Below, in pieces: positions 58,440-64,000 of a stretch of 64,000 nucleotides of DNA. Numbering within the stretch: the stretch's first letter is position 1; every line of letters begins with the position of its first letter. Location: the NCBI RefSeq assembly GCF_011320095.1, contig NZ_JAANOY010000008.1, positions 1 through 64,000 of the forward strand. Reading direction: 5' to 3'. The position numbers and the translations under genes were made by a program. The notes below the pieces were generated by a model. It was not told the origin of the DNA, did not search any database, and saw nothing but the letters and a program-made list of their open reading frames with translations. This DNA is from Cognatiluteimonas telluris. Its GTDB lineage: Bacteria; Pseudomonadota; Gammaproteobacteria; Xanthomonadales; Xanthomonadaceae.

Positions 58440-59396
58440 TCATAGCGCCTCGAGCACGCGCTCGAGCGACGCGCGATGCATCTTGTGTGGCTGCACTTCC
58501 TTCCGGGACCGGCTTTCGAGCAGGTCGTAGCTGGCATCGATGAACGCCTGCAGCCCGATGCAGCGGTACTGCGTCGGCAGCTTGAACTGGTAGGAGCCCG
58601 GCACGCCCAGGGGTTCGGCGATCTCGTCGTAGACAGGGAAAATCGGTCCGTTCATCAGGTTGTCGTGCGGTACCAGCGCGCCCGGTACCGTCGGTACGCC
58701 TTCGCAATCCAGGACGCTGCGGGCGATGTCGCTGACGACATCGATTGCCGGATGGTTGACCGAATGCATGAACGGCCGCCGCAGCGACCAGCCGCGGAAA
58801 TACCGGCCGGTGTCCAGGCCGGCATCGTCGAATCCCGCCAGCAGCCGCTGCTTGGCAGGCTCCCAGCGCTCGAAATAGCCGAAGTCCTCGTAGCGACGCG
58901 GATCGAACAGCCCGCGCACCTGCCTGCGCGGGATGCCCTTTTTCCACGCCGCGGTGATCAGCTTGGAGTGGTAGTCGCCCATCACTCCCTTCACCACTTC
59001 CCCGGCGGAACCGTCGAGGTAGCACAGGTCGGGATGGTAGGCGTCGAAATACGGCACCGGCAGTGTCCTGACCCGGCCGACGCTGGCGAAATCCACCTTG
59101 GCGTTGCGCACGAAGTGCGGTGCGGTCAGGATCAGGTCGAAATCGGCCAGGCGCCGCTTGTAGCCGCCGAAATCCTTCTGGAAGCGGCCGAAATCGACCG
59201 ATTCGACCTCCAGTTCCGGGGCCTGCAGCTGCATGCAGTTGGCCAGGCCGATGTTGGTGCAGTTGAAGACCAGCAGCCACTTGCGCGTCGTCGCCACGCC
59301 CGCTCCGGGGTAGGTTTCCAAGTCTGGGAGGACGCGCCGCGGGCCCGCAGCGGTCGCCGCCGGCGGCATGCCAGGCAGGCCTGAGCCCTGCGCCAC
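58440..59396 (-). CDS. WcbI family capsule biosynthesis acyltransferase
   Basis: 318 residues. LVFNCTNIGLANCMQLQAPE (about 42-61) and FDLILTAPHFVRNA match WcbI of Burkholderia capsule loci, a CoA-binding protein of unproven reaction. Other landmarks are SLRRPFMHSVNHPAIDV and VPHDNLMNGPIFPVYDEI. The annotated start may be too long: family proteins begin near residue 34 (VATTRKWLLVF, GTG at about 59297). Paired with GSCFA, and divergent from the ABC exporter. Confidence 0.82.
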   Translation of the reverse strand: MAQGSGLPGMPPAATAAGPRRVLPDLETYPGAGVATTRKWLLVFNCTNIGLANCMQLQAPELEVESVDFGRFQKDFGGYKRRLADFDLILTAPHFVRNAKVDFASVGRVRTLPVPYFDAYHPDLCYLDGSAGEVVKGVMGDYHSKLITAAWKKGIPRRQVRGLFDPRRYEDFGYFERWEPAKQRLLAGFDDAGLDTGRYFRGWSLRRPFMHSVNHPAIDVVSDIARSVLDCEGVPTVPGALVPHDNLMNGPIFPVYDEIAEPLGVPGSYQFKLPTQYRCIGLQAFIDASYDLLESRSRKEVQPHKMHRASLERVLEAL

Positions 59397-59453
59397 TTTC
59401 GAGTATAGCCCCTGCCTGTTACAGTCCCGCGCCTTGTTTTGCGCCGTGTGTTG

Positions 59454-60242
59454 ATGACCCAGTTCGCCGCCGCCGTCCAGGATTGGTCGAAGTCGTTACG
59501 GCTGCTGCCGCTGTGGACCAACCTTGCGTTGGAGGACCTGCGGGACCGCTATCGCCGGACCGCGCTCGGGCTGACATGGATCTTCACCTCCTTCGCCCTG
59601 TTCGTCGGGGTGAAGGTCTTCGTGTTCGGCCAGCTGACCAGGGTCCCGGCGGCGGAATTCGGGATCTACGTCACCCTGGGCTTCGGCCTGTGGTCCTACG
59701 TCAATGCCATGGTCGTGGATGCGTGTACCGCGTACATGCATTCGCGACCCTGGATCCTGGGCACCTCGACGCCGTATCCGGTGTTCCTGCTGCAGACGGT
59801 GTTCCGCAACTGGGTGGCCTTCGCGCTGATCCTGCTAGTGATGATCGCCTCGCTGGCATGGAAGACCACGCCCTGGACCTGGGGCAGCCTGACGGCGATC
59901 CCGGCATTGGCGGTGTACGTCCTGTCCTCGCTGTGGCTGGGGGCGATCTTCGCGCCGCTGTGCGCGCGTTATCGCGACCTCTACCACACGGTGCAGACTT
60001 CGATGCGGCTGATTTTCTTCGCCACGCCGATCCTGTGGATGCCTTCGACCAGTGGGCGTCTGGCACTGCTGGCGCACCTGAACCCGATCGCGCACTTCAT
60101 CGCCATCGTGCGCGAGCCGCTGATGTACAACCGCATTCCCTACGAAAGCTGGCTGGTCGTGCTGGCGATCAACGCCGCCGGGCTGGTCATCGGTGCCGTC
60201 GTCTACGCCACCACGCGCAAGCACGTCGCGCACTGGGTCTGA
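59454..60242 (+). CDS. wzm: Polysaccharide ABC exporter permease (Wzm type)
   Basis: 262 residues from the ATG at 59454 (MTQFAAAVQDWSKSL). Six membrane helices. The N-terminal DRYRRTALGLTWIFTSFALF is the coupling region of O-antigen/capsule ABC-2 permeases, and LNPIAHFIAIVREPLMYNRI is the conserved C-terminal segment. It exports an undecaprenyl-linked polysaccharide with Wzt downstream (2-base gap). Its upstream partner is divergent WcbI. Confidence 0.9.
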   Translation: MTQFAAAVQDWSKSLRLLPLWTNLALEDLRDRYRRTALGLTWIFTSFALFVGVKVFVFGQLTRVPAAEFGIYVTLGFGLWSYVNAMVVDACTAYMHSRPWILGTSTPYPVFLLQTVFRNWVAFALILLVMIASLAWKTTPWTWGSLTAIPALAVYVLSSLWLGAIFAPLCARYRDLYHTVQTSMRLIFFATPILWMPSTSGRLALLAHLNPIAHFIAIVREPLMYNRIPYESWLVVLAINAAGLVIGAVVYATTRKHVAHWV

Positions 60243-60244
60243 GC

Positions 60245-61303
60245 ATGTTCCTGAGCGCCGAGCACCTGTCGATCGACTTCCCGCTCGCGGTCCAACGCAG
60301 GGGCCAGGCACGCGCCCAGGCGCCCGGCGCGTCGCCGCTGGGCGGCACCATCCACAACGCCCGCGGCAGGTCGTTCGTGCGCGCGATCGACGATGTCTGT
60401 TTCGAGCTCGGCAAGGGCGACCGTCTGGCGCTGGTCGGACACAACGGCAGCGGCAAGTCGACCCTGCTGCGCGCGCTGGCAGGCATCTACCACCCCACCC
60501 AGGGCATCGTGCGCAGCAGCGGCCACGTCTCGGGCATCTTCAACATGTCGCTGGGCTTCCGCCACGAAGCCTCCGGCTACCGCAACCTCGTGCTCAAGGG
60601 GATGATGGCCGGCCGCACGCGCGCGCAGATCGAAGCGGCGATGCCGGAAATCGCCGAGTTCACCGGCCTCGGGCCGTACCTGGACATGCCGTTGCAGACC
60701 TATTCGCAGGGCATGGCGATGCGGCTGGCCTTCGCCGCGACCACCGCGTTCAGCAACGACATCCTGGTGATGGACGAGTGGATCGGGGCCGGCGACGCCG
60801 GGTTCCAGGAAAAGATCATCGCGCGCATGACCGATTTCCTGCATGCCTCGACGATCATCGTGCTTGCCTCGCACAGCACCGGCCTGTTGCGGCGGATCGC
60901 CAACAAGGCGATCTGGCTGGAGCATGGCCGCATCCGCATGGCCGGCGATGTCGACGTCATCGATGCCTACGAGGCCAGCATCGCGCCACAGGGACCTTCG
61001 GCGGAGATCCGCAACCTCGTGCACTCGCGCAGCGGGATGTGGTGGTTGCCGGCGGCGCCTGGCTCGTTGTCGATCGGGCACCTGCTGTGGAACTACGCCG
61101 ATGCACCGAACGACCTGCAGCTCTTCGTCGAAGGTCCGGATGGCACCCGGCAACTGGTGCGCAACAGCATCGAGCGCGCGGGCGCATGGCAGGCGCCGGA
61201 CTGGGTGCGCGCGGGATTGCGGTTCGAGATCGCCAGTCGCCAGCAGCCCGAACCGCTGGGGCAACTGTCGATTCCAAAAGCGGTGAAGGCGACCCGGGCC
61301 TAG
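60245..61303 (+). CDS. wzt: Polysaccharide ABC exporter ATPase (Wzt type) with W-x37-W C-terminal domain
   Basis: 352 residues from the ATG at 60245. Walker A GHNGSGKST (65-73), signature YSQGM (153-157), Walker B ILVMDEW (173-179) and the switch His in ASHS (208-211). An insertion near 17-45 (QRRGQARAQAPGASPLGG) extends the N-terminus. The C-terminal part (about 265-345) is not the classical Wzt carbohydrate-binding domain: it contains W282 and W320 38 residues apart and WVRAG, as in the two small lipoproteins in this window. Predicted role: energise export of the glycan and recognise its end. Confidence 0.88.
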   Translation: MFLSAEHLSIDFPLAVQRRGQARAQAPGASPLGGTIHNARGRSFVRAIDDVCFELGKGDRLALVGHNGSGKSTLLRALAGIYHPTQGIVRSSGHVSGIFNMSLGFRHEASGYRNLVLKGMMAGRTRAQIEAAMPEIAEFTGLGPYLDMPLQTYSQGMAMRLAFAATTAFSNDILVMDEWIGAGDAGFQEKIIARMTDFLHASTIIVLASHSTGLLRRIANKAIWLEHGRIRMAGDVDVIDAYEASIAPQGPSAEIRNLVHSRSGMWWLPAAPGSLSIGHLLWNYADAPNDLQLFVEGPDGTRQLVRNSIERAGAWQAPDWVRAGLRFEIASRQQPEPLGQLSIPKAVKATRA

Positions 61304-61360
61304 CGTCGGTCGCGCCTTCCCACGCGCGTCGCCGGATTCGACTTCACGATGGGTCCCGCC

Positions 61361-64000
61361 CTACGGTGTTTCCCGGGCGCCTGCCGGCTGGCCGTGGCCG
61401 AGCAGTTCGCGCATGCGGCGATGGGCGCTGGCACGCGAGGTCACCTCGTGCGCATAGGCCAGGCCTGCCTCGGACAACGCCCGCCAGCGCGCATCGTCGG
61501 TGAGCAGGGTCACCACGTGCCGCGCCAGCGCCTGTGGGCTGTCGCCGACCAGCACGTCGCGATCCGGCGCCAGCCCCATGCCTTCGGCGGCGACCGGCGT
61601 GCATACCACCGGCAAGCCGCGCGCGAGGCTGCCGGCGACCTTGCCCTTCGCACCCGCGCCGTAGCGTAGCGGCGCGATGCTGACGCGGCGGCGATCGAGG
61701 AAACCGTCGAGGTCGTCGACGAACCCGACCGCCTCCACGCCACGCGTCCGCGCCAGCGCGCGCACGTCCGGAGGCATGTGGCTGCCGACGATGTACAGCC
61801 GCGCATCGGGCACCTGTTCAAGTACCAGCGGCCAGACCGCCGCGACGAACCAGGCGATCCCGTCGGCATTCGGCGGATGGCGGAAACCGCCGACGAAACA
61901 CACGCCCTCGCGCACCGACAGCGGCGCCACCTGCGCCGCCGGATCGTGCACCAGCGGGAACAGCACGATCCGCGACGCCGGCAGCTCGCGCTGCAGCAGC
62001 GCCTGCTCATGGTCCGAATGCACCAGCGCGACGTCGACCTTGCCGATCACCGCCAGCTCGCGATCGCGCGTCTGCCGCGCGCGCGCTGCTGCGGCGGAGT
62101 CGGCATCGAGCTCGGCCTGGCGCATCTCGCGCAGGTAGTGCAGGTCGGCATTGAGGAAGACCACCCGCGCCCGGGGATAGGCACGGCGCAATGCATCCAG
62201 GTGCCTGGCCGCGACGCCGAAGCGGTGCAGGAAGATCACGTCGAACGGGTCTTTGCGCGCGGACAGGAACGCCCGCATGTTGGCGAAGGCCGGATGGTGG
62301 ATGGCCTCGATGCCCATGCGCTGCAGGTCGCGCGTATGCCGGCCGACGTGGGCGAAGTTGTCTTCGGGGATGAAGGTGACCTTGTAGCCGTTGGACAGGA
62401 ACGCCCGCATCACCTCGAAGGCGACCAGCGAGCCGGCGTCTTCGTCCGGCGTCGGCGTGCAGTGGTCGATGAACAAGGCGCGTCGGGCGATGCGGCGCTC
62501 CTTTTCCAGCTCCGGTTCGACCGCGTTGTCGCGGTGGCTGGCGAGCGTGGTTTCCCATCGCGCGTGCAGCTTGCGCAGGTTGTCGACCTGGTAGGCCTTG
62601 GCGCCGGCGCCAAGGTCCGTGCCCGAAGTGACGCCCTCGAAATGCAGCAATTGCGACAACGGCTGCACCACCGTGCGCAGGCCGTGCGCACGGACGCGGA
62701 ATGCGAGGTCCGCATCCTCGGCATACGCCGGCACGAACAGTTCGTCGAAGCCGCCAAGTTGCGTCCACAACCCGGTGCGCAGCGCGATCGAGGCGCCGGA
62801 GATGTAGTCGACATCGCGCAGGTATCCGAATTCAGGCCGTCGCGGGTCGTCCAGGCGACCGTAATTCCATGCCGAACCGTCGCGCCAGACGATCGCCCCG
62901 CACTCCTGCATCCGGCCATCGGGGTAGACCAGCTTGGAGCCGACCAGGCCGATGCCGGGATCGGCGTCCAGCGTGCCGATCAACTCGTCCAGCCAGCCCG
63001 GCAGCACCAGCGTGTCGTTGTTGAGGAACAACACGTGGCGACCTGCCGCGTGCGCCGCGGTGGCATTGCAGTTGCGCACGAAGCCCAGGTTCTGCGCATG
63101 GCGGACGTGGCGCACGCCGGCGATCGGCACCGACAGCGCGGCCGCGGTCGCATCGCTTGAGCCGTCGTCGCCGACAAGCACCTCGAAGCGGTAACGGCTG
63201 GCGTGCGCCATCAGCGCGTCCAGGCAGGCGAGCGTGAACGGCGCCTGGTTGTAGACCGGCACCACGATCGAAACGTCGGGGGGGCCATCGGCCCGGGGGC
63301 GCTGGCCTGCACGCAGCGCGATCGCCTGCGCCCAGGCCACCGCCTCGTCCTGGCTGCAATCGACCTGCTTCATCGCCGCCGGCTGCTGGCCGGGAATCGG
63401 CAGGTGGAATTGCTCGATGCGCGCGATTACGTCGATCGCGGTGGCTTCGCCGAACTCCGCGGACAGGAAGCGTCGCAGGCCGGCGTGGGCGCGCGGCTGG
63501 CGGACGTTGCGCAGGATGCCGTCGACGATCAGCGGATCTCCTCGCCGCAACAAGCGCATCAGCGCCCGCAGCGGCCGTGTCAATGCCCAACTGCGGCTGT
63601 TCAGTACGGTCGCCAGCTGCGCGCTCAACTCGCGGTCGCGCGCGACGTAATCGTCCTGGGTGCGTTGCAACTGGGCATCGGCCTGCTGGTAAAGCTCGAG
63701 CGCGCGGTCGCGCTGCGCGCCGAGGTCGGCCTGGGTCTGCGCCAGCCGCGCCTCGGTGTCGTAATAGATCTCCAGGGCGGCATTGCGTTCGCCCAGCGCC
63801 TGGTCGCGCTCGGACTCGGTCTCCCGCTGCCGGCGCGCGCGATCGCCCAGCAATGGCGCGAACATGGCACCGGCCGCCGCGAATTCATCATTGACCGCCG
63901 CCAATGACGCCAGCGGAGGCGCCTTCCCTTCGGCCGCGGCCTGGCACCATTGCCAAACCTCGTCCGCCCAGTGCGCCAGTGGTCCCAGCAACGTGGGCTG
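61361..64000 (-). CDS. Multidomain glycosyltransferase (GT2 + GT4), cut by the window end
   Basis: At least 879 residues; the frame is open through the window end, so the N-terminus is missing. A coiled-coil-like stretch (about 50-125, ALGERNAALEIYYDTEARLA) precedes a GT2 domain (DVSIVVPVYNQAPFTLACLD, about 230-470) with FLNNDTLVL (DxD-like) and EDADLAFRVRAHG. A GT4 domain follows (about 530-860) with VCFVGGFRHPPNADGI and the nucleotide-sugar Glu region GAKGKVAGSLARGLPVVCTP. Two transferases in one chain suggest that it adds successive sugars to the exported glycan. It ends 57 bases past the convergent wzt. Confidence 0.88.
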   Translation of the reverse strand, partial: QPTLLGPLAHWADEVWQWCQAAAEGKAPPLASLAAVNDEFAAAGAMFAPLLGDRARRQRETESERDQALGERNAALEIYYDTEARLAQTQADLGAQRDRALELYQQADAQLQRTQDDYVARDRELSAQLATVLNSRSWALTRPLRALMRLLRRGDPLIVDGILRNVRQPRAHAGLRRFLSAEFGEATAIDVIARIEQFHLPIPGQQPAAMKQVDCSQDEAVAWAQAIALRAGQRPRADGPPDVSIVVPVYNQAPFTLACLDALMAHASRYRFEVLVGDDGSSDATAAALSVPIAGVRHVRHAQNLGFVRNCNATAAHAAGRHVLFLNNDTLVLPGWLDELIGTLDADPGIGLVGSKLVYPDGRMQECGAIVWRDGSAWNYGRLDDPRRPEFGYLRDVDYISGASIALRTGLWTQLGGFDELFVPAYAEDADLAFRVRAHGLRTVVQPLSQLLHFEGVTSGTDLGAGAKAYQVDNLRKLHARWETTLASHRDNAVEPELEKERRIARRALFIDHCTPTPDEDAGSLVAFEVMRAFLSNGYKVTFIPEDNFAHVGRHTRDLQRMGIEAIHHPAFANMRAFLSARKDPFDVIFLHRFGVAARHLDALRRAYPRARVVFLNADLHYLREMRQAELDADSAAAARARQTRDRELAVIGKVDVALVHSDHEQALLQRELPASRIVLFPLVHDPAAQVAPLSVREGVCFVGGFRHPPNADGIAWFVAAVWPLVLEQVPDARLYIVGSHMPPDVRALARTRGVEAVGFVDDLDGFLDRRRVSIAPLRYGAGAKGKVAGSLARGLPVVCTPVAAEGMGLAPDRDVLVGDSPQALARHVVTLLTDDARWRALSEAGLAYAHEVTSRASAHRRMRELLGHGQPAGARETP

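Overview
The window is a GC-rich (roughly two-thirds G+C), gene-dense chromosomal segment from a gammaproteobacterium of the Xanthomonadaceae, most likely of the Lysobacter/Luteimonas type. The evidence is the xanthomonad gene order pepA-holC-valS, the protein sequences, and several short palindromic repeat families (GTAGGAGCGGCTTCAGCCG, GTAGCCCGGGTAAGCGCA, CTCTCCC/GGGAGAGG, GGGGTCAGAGTGAA) that I know from this family. No tRNA, rRNA, CRISPR array, phage or intact insertion sequence was seen. The first ~80 bases look like a contig edge, with an Illumina-adapter-like string in front of a pepA that has lost its N-terminus.

Bases 1-15,400 are housekeeping: pepA, holC, valS (with a palindromic repeat inserted in frame), rimI beside a very short probable holD, pssA, two DUF4124 proteins, proS, an H-NS-type protein, a pirin, a RutE-like nitroreductase, an ELM1-like protein and glnE. 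From 15,400 to 24,450 come a decayed subtilisin remnant, a PYROXD2/CrtI-like oxidoreductase, a TlpA-like thioredoxin, a Cys-rich outer-membrane barrel paired with a DUF2946 protein, a secreted BNR-repeat protein, and groES-groEL under a promoter overlapped by a CIRCE operator. From 24,450 to 45,300 come a ThrE-type exporter, a four-gene MCE (Mla-like) lipid transport operon with a STAS-fused permease, alkB, electron-transfer-flavoprotein:ubiquinone oxidoreductase and its partners etfB-etfA, two methylase/sulfatase-type enzymes, cysD-cysNC, and two large secreted lipoprotein metalloproteases with six FG-GAP repeats each.

From 45,400 to the end lies a surface-polysaccharide region. A minus-strand operon with overlapping genes encodes an LpxD-like acyltransferase, an unrecognised 187-residue protein, a KAS III, a dedicated acyl carrier protein and both subunits of a 3-oxoacid CoA-transferase. 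Divergent from it run an ArnC/GtrB-type polyprenyl-phosphate glycosyltransferase, two SMR-type membrane proteins resembling ArnE/ArnF, a methyltransferase and a WecE-type aminotransferase. They face two large polytopic GT-C-like membrane proteins. Then come GSCFA and WcbI proteins, a Wzm/Wzt ABC exporter and a multidomain glycosyltransferase cut by the window end. My reading is that a TDP-amino sugar is made, possibly N-acylated with an ACP-borne acyl chain, loaded on undecaprenyl phosphate, flipped and transferred outside, beside an ABC-exported polysaccharide. The most unexpected observation is one small beta-type domain (Trp, 37-38 residues, Trp-x3-Gly) that appears at the C-terminus of Wzt and as the body of two small lipoproteins, one coupled to an LtaS-like phosphotransferase gene and one beside the GT-C genes.
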